Below are positions 6,570 through 14,364 of a DNA stretch of 64,000 nt, one piece after another. The notes under the pieces are model-generated. The model was not told where the DNA came from, did not search any database, and was given only the letters and a program-made list of their open reading frames with translations. The stretch comes from Meiothermus granaticius NBRC 107808 (GTDB lineage Bacteria > Deinococcota > Deinococci > Deinococcales > Thermaceae). Position numbers and translations under genes: made by a program. Each line of letters opens with the position of its first letter. The stretch's first letter is position 1. The stretch is from positions 1-64,000 of the forward strand of contig NZ_QWLB01000017.1 in NCBI RefSeq assembly GCF_003574355.1, written 5' to 3'.

Positions 6570-8831
6570 ATGGGTTCACTCGAGGGCAAGCGTACATTCC
6601 TGCTGGGCATCCTGGTCTTGGGGTTGGTAGGGTGTTCCGGGCTTCAGCAAACCCCCCGCTCCAACCCCAGCAACAACCAAAACACCGGGCAGGTCATCCC
6701 TGGCCAGCCCGCCCTGCCCCAGCCGCAAATTCCTGGCCCCCTGCCGCAAAAGGAGGGTCCGGTTCCGCTCAAGATGGGGGTGCGGCCCCTGGGCCTAGGC
6801 GATCAGGTACAGCTCAGGTTCTTGGTAATCGCCAACGATGCCAACGATTTCGGCCTGCCCACCTGGAAGGCCATTTTGGACCAGGTAGGGGCTCCCTACG
6901 ATGTGTTGCTGGCCCGGGAAACCCCGCTCACCCCGGATCTCCTGGTAGACAGCGACGGTTCGGGGAAGTACAGCGCGGTTCTGCTCACCAACAACTCGCT
7001 GCTTTACCAGGACGACTCGGGCAACTTCCTGAGCGCTTTTGATGGAACCGAGTGGAATGTGCTGTGGGACTACGAGCGCAACTACAAGGTGCGCCAGGTC
7101 TCGCTGTATACCTCCTATGGCACCTTCCCCGAGGACTATTGCCTGCGGGCGGTGAGCGAGGGGGGGGTCAGCGGCACGCCCCTGAACGCCAGCCTGACCG
7201 CCGCGGGGGCCAAGGTGTTTGGCGAGCTCAAGGCCAACGTTCTCATCCCCATCACCTACTCCTACGTCTACCGGGACAGCCTGGCCCCGGGGTGTACCGC
7301 TACCGCGCTGCTGACCTCCGGGGGCAGCATCCTCGGGGTGCTCAGCCCCTCCAGCGATGGCCGGGAGCGGCTGGCCTTGACCTTTACCACCAACCAGTAC
7401 CTGCTACAGGCCAACCTGCTGACCTACAGCCTGATCCGCTGGGCCAGCAAGGGGGTGTTTTTGGGGGAGCGCAAGCACTACCTGCACGTGGACGTGGATG
7501 ACTGGTTCAACAGCGCGGACGAGCGAAACCCCGATGGAACCTACGTTCCGGATGGATTCCGCATGTCCGCCTCGGACGCCTTCAGCACCTATCAGCTCCA
7601 GCGCTCCCTGGTCACCAAGTACAAAGCGGTGCTGCCCTCGTTCATGCTCAACCTGGCCTACAACGGCGAAGGAGCGGATCTAACCGCCCCGGCCAACGGG
7701 GTTTCAGGGGCTACCGGCTGCAACCTGACCCTGGCCAGCCCCGATCCCCTCACCAGCACCAGCCGCTGCTTGCGCAACGATTTCCGCTGGATCAACCACA
7801 CCTTTAGCCACCCCAAGATGCAGAATTACCCAGGGGATCCCACCTGCCCGAGCATCACCGCGGCCCAGGTCCGCACCGAGATTCGGCAGAACGTCACGGT
7901 GGCCACCTCCCTGGGGCTCAACCTCACCAACCGCACCGTGCTCAAGACCGGGGAATACTCCGGCCTGGGGGTCTACAACCCCGACTGCCACAACGACCTT
8001 GACCCCCCCACCGATTTCGGCCTCATGGCCTCGAACCCCGATTTGCTGAACGAGGCGGCCCTCTATGGGGTCAAGTATCTGCACGGGAACATGTCGTTTC
8101 GGAGCCATCAGCCCGACTGCTTCAACTGCGGGATCTACCACCCCATGAAGCCCAGCCTGCTGGTGGTTCCGGATTGGCCGACCAACATCGCTTACCTGGC
8201 CACCACCCCGGATGAGGAGACCAGCATCTACAACTGCTTCTTTGGTCCCAACGGAACCTGTGCAGGAGGGCAGTTCCGCTACTGGCCGCAGGACCTGACC
8301 TACCCCCAGATCATTGACGCCGAGACCACCCTGGCGCTGAACCATCTGGCCAGCGGCTCGGTGTACTCGCACACCTTCCACATCGCCAACCTGCGCCAGT
8401 ACAGCTCGAGCCCCAGCCGGAACCTGCTGTTTGACTGGCTGGATGCGCTGGTGGGCAAGTACGCCACCTATTTCAAGGCCAGCCTGAAGGACCTGGCCTG
8501 GCCCAGCCTGGGAGCCTATGTGGCCAATCGTACCAGCCACTTCAGCACCCTCCCGGCCACCAAGGCGGTCTGGGACCGGGCCCTGGGCCGGGTCACGGTC
8601 AGCTCGACTGCGGCCGGGACGCTATACCTGAGCGGGGCTACCGCAACCGGGCCGGGGATCTCGAGCGAGACCTACAACGGCAACACCATCTCCAGGCTGT
8701 CCCTGGCTGCGGGTCAGACCGTTACCCTGACCCCGGCGGCCTATGTGGCGACCCTCAGCGGCGACCTCGGGGATGTAAACCTGCAGGCCCTGCCCGACCC
8801 CCCCGACTCGCCTCCTTCGGACGGGGAGTAG
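6570..8831 (+). CDS. Agd3-like polysaccharide deacetylase lipoprotein
   Basis: 753 residues from ATG 6570, chosen over GTG 6567 because GAGGAGG at 6558-6564 is then 5 bases away. Residues 1-22 form a lipoprotein signal (LGLVGC, lipid Cys22). A low-complexity Pro/Asn/Gln linker reaches about residue 65. Residues about 75-300 match in position the CBM87-like part of Agd3, and about 300-665 the CE18 deacetylase part. Metal-site motifs are visible: HVDVDDWF (306-313) and WINHTFSHP with HTFSH at 410-414, then SHTFH further on. Agd3-type enzymes N-deacetylate GalNAc-rich exopolysaccharide. As a surface lipoprotein it would act on the emerging polymer. Family assignment rests on recalled motifs, not a search. 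Confidence 0.72.
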   Translation: MGSLEGKRTFLLGILVLGLVGCSGLQQTPRSNPSNNQNTGQVIPGQPALPQPQIPGPLPQKEGPVPLKMGVRPLGLGDQVQLRFLVIANDANDFGLPTWKAILDQVGAPYDVLLARETPLTPDLLVDSDGSGKYSAVLLTNNSLLYQDDSGNFLSAFDGTEWNVLWDYERNYKVRQVSLYTSYGTFPEDYCLRAVSEGGVSGTPLNASLTAAGAKVFGELKANVLIPITYSYVYRDSLAPGCTATALLTSGGSILGVLSPSSDGRERLALTFTTNQYLLQANLLTYSLIRWASKGVFLGERKHYLHVDVDDWFNSADERNPDGTYVPDGFRMSASDAFSTYQLQRSLVTKYKAVLPSFMLNLAYNGEGADLTAPANGVSGATGCNLTLASPDPLTSTSRCLRNDFRWINHTFSHPKMQNYPGDPTCPSITAAQVRTEIRQNVTVATSLGLNLTNRTVLKTGEYSGLGVYNPDCHNDLDPPTDFGLMASNPDLLNEAALYGVKYLHGNMSFRSHQPDCFNCGIYHPMKPSLLVVPDWPTNIAYLATTPDEETSIYNCFFGPNGTCAGGQFRYWPQDLTYPQIIDAETTLALNHLASGSVYSHTFHIANLRQYSSSPSRNLLFDWLDALVGKYATYFKASLKDLAWPSLGAYVANRTSHFSTLPATKAVWDRALGRVTVSSTAAGTLYLSGATATGPGISSETYNGNTISRLSLAAGQTVTLTPAAYVATLSGDLGDVNLQALPDPPDSPPSDGE

Positions 8832-8884
8832 CCCAAGCCTTGCCTTTGGTATCGGCCAGGACCTCATCAAGTTAGGCCTGATCC

Positions 8885-10414
8885 ATGAAGATCGCACTTG
8901 TCACCGAGGGAACCTACCCCTACTACACCGGAGGGGTGAGCGTGTGGTGCCATCAGCTCATCGAGGGGATGCCGGATCACCAGTTTCAGGTGGTGGCGGT
9001 GAGCGTGAATGGCCTCGAGCGGAGCATCTGGAAGCCCCCGCCCAACCTGCTGGAGGTCACCAACCTGCCCCTCTGGGGTTTTGAACCGGTGCCGCGCCCC
9101 CGCCGGGGTGAGTCTCCTCCGGCCTGGTTCGAACAGGTGCACCTGACCTTCCTGCGCAGCTTGGTTCGACCGGATCAGGTGCTGGAGCACCGCCCGGTGG
9201 GGATCTACAACCCCTTTCTAAACTCCCTGCACGCCCTGTTCCGCTATGCCCAGGAGGCCGATCTGGCCGCTGCCCTGCTTTCCAACGCCTCTGTGGAGCG
9301 GCTGATGGACCTCTGGCACAGCAGCGAGATGGACGAGGACCTCGAGGCCCCTGGGGCCAAGGCTAAGCCCATCCTGACCCTGGCCGATGCCCTGATGGTC
9401 TCGGATTTCCTCGAGCACCTGCTGCGCCCCCTGTCCCATCCCCCGCTGAGGGTGGATCTGGTCCATTCCGCCATGAGCGGGCTGAGCACCATGATCGGGA
9501 TGGCGGCCAAGTGGACCTACTCCACCCCCTTTGTGCTCTCCGAGCACGGCATCTACCTGCGCGAGCGTTACCTGAGCTACCTGCACGACCCCTTGCCCTA
9601 TGGGGTGAAGATGCTGCTGCTGAACTTTTTCCGCCTGCTCAACAGCGCGGCCTATCAGGTGGCGGACATCATCGCCCCTCACTCGCGCTACAACCGCCGC
9701 TGGCAGCTCCACAACGGAGCCCGGGCGGCCCAGCTTCGCACCATGTACAACGGTGTAGACCCCCAGGAGTTCCTGCCTACGGAGGAGGAGCCCCAGGATC
9801 CCACCATCGTTTTCATGGGGCGGATTGACCCCCTCAAAGACCTCCACACCCTCATCCGCAGCTTTGCCCTGGTGCGAGAGAAGCTTCCCAAGGCCCGCCT
9901 GCGGATCTTCGGCCCGGTACCGGTGGGCAATGAGGCCTATTACCAGAGCTGTTTGAACCTGATCGCGGAGCTGGGCCTGGGAGAGGCGGTGCGCTTTGAG
10001 GGCCGGGTGCAGCACCCGGCCGAGGCCTACCGGGCCGGTCAGGTGGTGGTGCTCAGCAGCATCTCCGAGGGCTTTCCCTACACCGTTATCGAGGCCATGG
10101 CCTGCGGTCGGGCTACGGTCTCGACCAATGTGGGGGGGGTATCGGAGGGGGTGGGGGAGGCCGGTATCGTGGTGCCCCCGCGGGACATTCAGGCCATCGC
10201 CACGGCTTGTGCGGAGCTGCTGGGCAATCCTGAGCTACGCCGGCAACTGGGGGCGCAGGCCCGGGAGCGGGTGCTCGAGCGGTTCACCTTGGAGCGCTCG
10301 ATCGAGGCGTACCGTGAGGCCTACGAAGAGGCCTTGGTGGGCCCTGGCCTGCCCGAGGAGGATCTCCTGATCGAACCGGCCCCGGCTCGGCTCGAGGGGG
10401 TGCGGATCCCGTGA
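8885..10414 (+). CDS. pelF: PelF-like GT4 glycosyltransferase
   Basis: 509 residues. The N-terminus (VTEGTYPYYTGGVSVWCHQLI) carries the hallmark of PelF-type enzymes (DUF3492 region), including the GGVS glycine loop. The C-terminal GT-B half has FMGRIDPLKDL, and SEGFPYTVIEAMA supplies the E395-x7-E403 nucleotide-sugar motif of GT4. PelF uses a UDP-HexNAc in the cytoplasm to polymerise the Pel polysaccharide. It follows the deacetylase gene by 53 bases and overlaps the membrane-protein gene by 4 (GTGA). The sugar donor here is not determined. Confidence 0.85.
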   Translation: MKIALVTEGTYPYYTGGVSVWCHQLIEGMPDHQFQVVAVSVNGLERSIWKPPPNLLEVTNLPLWGFEPVPRPRRGESPPAWFEQVHLTFLRSLVRPDQVLEHRPVGIYNPFLNSLHALFRYAQEADLAAALLSNASVERLMDLWHSSEMDEDLEAPGAKAKPILTLADALMVSDFLEHLLRPLSHPPLRVDLVHSAMSGLSTMIGMAAKWTYSTPFVLSEHGIYLRERYLSYLHDPLPYGVKMLLLNFFRLLNSAAYQVADIIAPHSRYNRRWQLHNGARAAQLRTMYNGVDPQEFLPTEEEPQDPTIVFMGRIDPLKDLHTLIRSFALVREKLPKARLRIFGPVPVGNEAYYQSCLNLIAELGLGEAVRFEGRVQHPAEAYRAGQVVVLSSISEGFPYTVIEAMACGRATVSTNVGGVSEGVGEAGIVVPPRDIQAIATACAELLGNPELRRQLGAQARERVLERFTLERSIEAYREAYEEALVGPGLPEEDLLIEPAPARLEGVRIP

Positions 10415-11838
10415 GCCAGCGCAGCGAGTTTCACCCGACCTCGCCCCCCTCTACCTCGGCCTACACGGGGCCGGAGCGCCGCGCCCAGAGCCCGCTGCAG
10501 CGCCTGGCCCGGCAGTTTGACGCAGCCTGTACCGGTGCGGTGGATTCACTGCAGGTTGCCGCCGCCCTGGAAAGCGGGGGCATTACCGATCGCATCGCCC
10601 GGGATGAGTACGGCTTCCCGGATGTATTCAGTCTGGCCGAGGAGCTCTACCGCAGGGTTCCTCGCCGACTCAAGCCCAAAATGGCCCGGGACGGCTCGAG
10701 CGGGCGCTGGCGTACCCTGCGCGAGCTGTCCCATGGGCCGCTGTTTGTGCTGCCGGCCCTGGCCTATCCGGCCCTCTCCCTCACCCTGGGGGTCTGGGGC
10801 TTGCTGGTCGGGCTGGTGCTCAGCACGGCGGTGGGCTGGGCCTGGGGGCTGGCGCTGAGCTGGCTGGCCTACCGCCAGATTGGCCGAGGGCTGCGGGAGG
10901 AAGCCGCCCGGCTGCTGGCCCGGCTATCCCTGTTGGGCGTACTGGTGGTTGCAGCGCTGGCCCTGCCCCTGGTTCACCTCCTGGGGGTGAACCCCCAGGT
11001 GGTATTCCTGGCCACCGGCCAGATGGCCTACCAGATGGCGGCCTCGGTGCTCTTGATCTACGGCCTCGAGCTCTGGCTGTTGCTGGGTCTGCTGCCTGGG
11101 GTGCTGGTGAACGGCTGGTATCTGCTGGTGGGGCTGCCCCAGGCCAGCCGCGAGCTTGCGCTTGGGGCTACGCTCAGCGCGCTCTTTTTAGTGCTGATGG
11201 CGGCGGGGTATGCCCTGGCAAAAACCCCCCGCTCGAGCCGGTACACCCCCACCCTCAAACCGGGGGATTTCCGGGCGGCCCTGCCCTTCCTGCTGTATGG
11301 CGCCCTTTCGGCTGCTCTGGTTCTCCTGGGTACCGCCCGCTACATGCTCTCCGGCCTCGACCGCAGCCTGAGCCTTTTGCCGCTGATACTGTGCATGGGG
11401 GTACTGGAGTGGCAGGCCCGGCGCTTCCGCGAGGGTTCGGTGGAGATCTTGCGCAGGACCCGCCGAATGTCGGAGTTTGTTCTGGGGGAGCGGAGGGTAT
11501 TGCTGCAGACCTTAGGGACCGCCCTACTGGCGGTGGGGCTGGCCTCGGTTGCGGCAGGCTTGGGCTTGGCCTGGCTGGGTCAGCTGACTCCCGAAGGGGT
11601 GACCATGCTGATGGCCCACCTGGCCTTGGCCGGGGCCTTTTTCATCAACTTCCTCTTGTTGGCGCGGGGACGTACGGCCTGGGTGCTCCTCAGCGTGGGG
11701 GGTGGGCTGCTGCTGTACGGCTCCCTCATTTGGTTGTTTCCGCCCGCCCTCAGCTATCTCCTCAGCACCCTGGCGCTCTTTGGCGCGGTGCTGTGGGGGC
11801 TGCGGGTCAGCCTCGGTGAGGTGGCGCAGTACCGCTAG
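10411..11838 (+). CDS. Polytopic membrane protein of the Pel-like locus (possible PelG equivalent)
   Basis: 475 residues starting at GTG 10411, overlapping the glycosyltransferase stop. Residues 1-105 are soluble and include ESGGITDRIARDEYGFPDVF, a block I associate with uncharacterised membrane proteins next to PelF-like genes. Residues 105-470 contain about ten to eleven hydrophobic helices separated by short charged loops. There is no signal peptide. By position and topology it could export or help polymerise the glycan as PelG does, but no PelG motif is evident and homology is not claimed. Confidence 0.6.
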   Translation: MSQRSEFHPTSPPSTSAYTGPERRAQSPLQRLARQFDAACTGAVDSLQVAAALESGGITDRIARDEYGFPDVFSLAEELYRRVPRRLKPKMARDGSSGRWRTLRELSHGPLFVLPALAYPALSLTLGVWGLLVGLVLSTAVGWAWGLALSWLAYRQIGRGLREEAARLLARLSLLGVLVVAALALPLVHLLGVNPQVVFLATGQMAYQMAASVLLIYGLELWLLLGLLPGVLVNGWYLLVGLPQASRELALGATLSALFLVLMAAGYALAKTPRSSRYTPTLKPGDFRAALPFLLYGALSAALVLLGTARYMLSGLDRSLSLLPLILCMGVLEWQARRFREGSVEILRRTRRMSEFVLGERRVLLQTLGTALLAVGLASVAAGLGLAWLGQLTPEGVTMLMAHLALAGAFFINFLLLARGRTAWVLLSVGGGLLLYGSLIWLFPPALSYLLSTLALFGAVLWGLRVSLGEVAQYR

Positions 11839-11941
11839 GGGGTGAGGGCATGGTTTTGGCTGGTCGCTTCCCTTTCATTCGGGGCCCTGAGGGGCTTGGG
11901 GGAAGCGTTGGCAATCGAGGTCAGCACTCAAGGAGGTTATT

Positions 11942-12676
11942 ATGCACGCGGTAATTTTGGCGGGCGGGAAAGGGGTTCGACTGCGGCCCTATACCACTGC
12001 ATTCCCCAAACCCCTGGTTCCCATTGGTAACGAATACGCCATCCTCGACATTGTGCTGCGGCAGCTGCGCCAACACGGCTTCGGTACGGTGACCCTGGCC
12101 ATCGGTCACCTGGGCTCCCTAATTCGGGCCTTTGTGGGGGATGGCTCCAAGTGGGGCCTCGAGGTCACCTACGCGGAAGAGACCACCCCACTGGGCACCA
12201 TCGGGCCGCTTCTAGGGTTCCTCGACTACCTCCCCGAGCATTTCCTGGTGATGAACGGCGATGTGCTCACCGATCTCAACTACGCCGACTTCATGCGCAG
12301 CCATATGCGCAGCGGGGATCCGCTGACCGTGGCCACCTATCGGCGTGATGTCAAGATTGATTTTGGGGTGCTCGAGACCCACGATCGGCACATCGTGCAG
12401 TTCACCGAGAAGCCGACCCTCTCCTACGCGGTGAGCATGGGGATCTACGCCCTCAGCCGCAAAACCCTCGAGCCCTATACCCCCGGTCAGCCCTTCGGCT
12501 TCGACCAGTTGGTGCTGGATCTGCTGGCTCAGGGCAAACAGCCTGCGGCTTTTGAGTTTGGCGGCTACTGGCTGGATATTGGACGTCCGGACGACTACGA
12601 CGAGGCCAACCGGGTGTTCGACCAACTGCGCCCCCGCCTGCTGCCCGACCAGCTCATCCAGGTCGCCAGCGACTGA
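11942..12676 (+). CDS. Sugar-1-phosphate nucleotidyltransferase
   Basis: 244 residues. The N-terminal NTP-transferase loop [13 protein letters not shown], the FPKPLVP substrate segment (Lys and Pro conserved), the metal-binding NGDVLTD and the later GGYWLDIG are all present. Transfers a nucleotidyl group to a hexose-1-phosphate, giving an activated sugar; base and sugar specificity are not readable. The length without a left-handed beta-helix resembles RmlA/GMPP-like minimal enzymes. AAGGAGGT ends about 5 bases before the ATG. The 103-base gap upstream may hold an internal promoter, although none stands out. Confidence 0.85.
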   Translation: MHAVILAGGKGVRLRPYTTAFPKPLVPIGNEYAILDIVLRQLRQHGFGTVTLAIGHLGSLIRAFVGDGSKWGLEVTYAEETTPLGTIGPLLGFLDYLPEHFLVMNGDVLTDLNYADFMRSHMRSGDPLTVATYRRDVKIDFGVLETHDRHIVQFTEKPTLSYAVSMGIYALSRKTLEPYTPGQPFGFDQLVLDLLAQGKQPAAFEFGGYWLDIGRPDDYDEANRVFDQLRPRLLPDQLIQVASD

Positions 12677-12679
12677 GCC

Positions 12680-13618
12680 ATGGCCAGGGTGCTATTGCTG
12701 GGGGCTTCCGGGTTTCTCGGGCGCCACATCCACCAGGCCCTGCGGGGGGACCCACGGGTCGAGACGGTGATCTGTCTGGGCCGCCGAAACCGTCCGGTGG
12801 GGGCGGAGGCCTGGATTCAGCACGACCTGATCTCTGGCTCTGCCGCAGAGCTCGAGGCCATCCTGCGGGAGACCCGGCCCGATGCGGTGGTGGGTGCGGT
12901 GGGCAGCCTGGTGGGGAGCGGGCCCTACCTGGTCGAGGCGAACATACTGCTGGTGGCCAAGCTGCTGGAAGCCATGCAGGTGGCTACCCCCGGTGCCCGG
13001 CTGGTCAAGCTGGGCTCAGCCGGGGAGTACGGCTCGGTAACCCCTGGGCTGGCGGCTAATGAGGAATCCCCCCCTCGGCCGGTGAGCATCTACGGCATTA
13101 CCCGTTTGGCCAGCACCCAGCTGGTGGCCCTGGCCAAAGCCGAGGGGCGGCTGGATGGGGTGGTGCTGCGGGTGTTCAACCCGATTGGGGCCGGGATGGG
13201 GGTGGAGAACATGCTGGGCCGGGCCGCGGCTCAGATGGTGGAGGCCCGGGCCTCAGGCCGGGACTATATCGAGATGGGCCCGCTGGGGGCCTACCGCGAT
13301 TACGTGGATGTGCGGGATGTGGCCCGGGCGGTGGTGGATGCGGTGCTGGCCCTGCGCCCTCCCTCCGCCATCCTCAATGTGGGCAGTGGACGGGCGGTGC
13401 AAAACCGCGAGTTGATCCAGATCCTGGCGGCGGTGGCGGGGTTTCAGGGCGAGATTCGGGAGGGGAGGGCCGCTCCGGCCCGGTCGGCGGGGGTCAGCTG
13501 GATTCAAGCCGATATCACCCGCATTGCCCAGGAGCTGGGCTGGAAGCCGGTCTACAGCCTGCGGAACTCGGTGGAATACCTCTGGAGCGGGGTGGCCGCT
13601 GCCCGGGCGACCTCCTGA
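12680..13618 (+). CDS. NAD(P)-dependent sugar epimerase/reductase, Lys of the active site replaced by Arg
   Basis: 312 residues of extended SDR type: GASGFLGRHI at the N-terminus, GSAGEYG for the catalytic Ser region, and RVFNPIGAGM. The usual Tyr-x3-Lys reads Tyr138-Gly-Ile-Thr-Arg142, so the catalytic Lys is Arg. This could still be active, have changed chemistry, or be a non-catalytic partner. It starts 3 bases after the nucleotidyltransferase stop, implying one transcript and perhaps consecutive steps on the same sugar. Confidence 0.8.
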   Translation: MARVLLLGASGFLGRHIHQALRGDPRVETVICLGRRNRPVGAEAWIQHDLISGSAAELEAILRETRPDAVVGAVGSLVGSGPYLVEANILLVAKLLEAMQVATPGARLVKLGSAGEYGSVTPGLAANEESPPRPVSIYGITRLASTQLVALAKAEGRLDGVVLRVFNPIGAGMGVENMLGRAAAQMVEARASGRDYIEMGPLGAYRDYVDVRDVARAVVDAVLALRPPSAILNVGSGRAVQNRELIQILAAVAGFQGEIREGRAAPARSAGVSWIQADITRIAQELGWKPVYSLRNSVEYLWSGVAAARATS

Positions 13619-13631
13619 GGGATAAACGCCC

Positions 13632-14339
13632 ATGGACGCTATCTCTTCAGCCCAGCCCATTGCGCTCTACTATGGGGCGGGCGAGCTTCCCAAACTGGCC
13701 CGCTATCAGCGGGTGGTGTTGCAGCCCGAGTTCTACTCGGCGGCGGAGCTGGCCTGGCTCAACCGCCAGGGCAGTTCCCCGATCGCCTATCTAAGCCTCA
13801 GCGAGGATACCGGTCCCCCGGCCCCCTGGCAGCGCCCCGAGCGCAACCCGGACTGGGGCGGGGCCTATGTCTGGGCCAGCCATCCGGGTTGGGTGAACCA
13901 TGTGCTCAACCAAGCCCAGAGCGCTCTGAGCAAGGGCTTTCAGGGGTTGTTCCTGGATACTTTGGACATTGCCGAGGTGTTTCCCGAGGAGGCCCCTCAC
14001 GTGCTGATGCTGGTGGCCCTGCTGCGCGAGGCCACCGCTCCGGCCTACCTGATGGCCAACCGGGGCTTCACCTTGATGCCCCGGCTGGTGGAGTTCGTGG
14101 ACGGCCACCTCTTTGAGTCGTTTTCCGTGGCCTGGACCCGGGAGGGCCGCTACGAGGCCTGGCCCCCGCCGATCCTCGAGGATCACGCCCGCTTGGCCCA
14201 GGAGCTCATTCAGACCGACCTCGAGCTCTTTGCCCTGGACTACGCCGACACCCCGGCCCTGGAGGCCTTCGCCCGCCGCCGGGCCCGCCAGTTCGGGCTG
14301 CACCCCTTTGTCAGCGACAAGGCCCTCTCGAGGATCTGA
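13632..14339 (+). CDS. GH114/PelA-hydrolase-like TIM-barrel protein without signal peptide
   Basis: 235 residues. Motifs typical of endo-alpha-1,4-polygalactosaminidase (GH114) and the PelA hydrolase domain (GH166) are visible: LALYYG-like start (IALYYGAGE), IAYLSLSE (50-58), GFQGLFLDTLD with Asp109 and Asp112, MANRGF, and HLFESFS with Glu162. Such enzymes cut GalN/GalNAc-rich glycans. The longest possible frame still begins at 13632 and shows no signal peptide, although PelA acts in the periplasm. Last gene of the polysaccharide operon, 13 bases after the epimerase. The lipoprotein deacetylase and this hydrolase are the two activities that Pel systems combine in PelA. Confidence 0.75.
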   Translation: MDAISSAQPIALYYGAGELPKLARYQRVVLQPEFYSAAELAWLNRQGSSPIAYLSLSEDTGPPAPWQRPERNPDWGGAYVWASHPGWVNHVLNQAQSALSKGFQGLFLDTLDIAEVFPEEAPHVLMLVALLREATAPAYLMANRGFTLMPRLVEFVDGHLFESFSVAWTREGRYEAWPPPILEDHARLAQELIQTDLELFALDYADTPALEAFARRRARQFGLHPFVSDKALSRI

Positions 14340-14341
14340 TC

Positions 14342-14359
14342 GGCCGGTGGGACCGGACC
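14342..14359. terminator. Short hairpin between convergent genes
   Basis: CCGGT (14344-14348) and ACCGG (14352-14356) pair around GGG, and flanking GG/CC can extend the stem past one bulged A. There is no U-tract. It lies between the polysaccharide operon and dacB and could work in both directions. Confidence 0.35.
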
Positions 14360-14364
14360 ACGGC

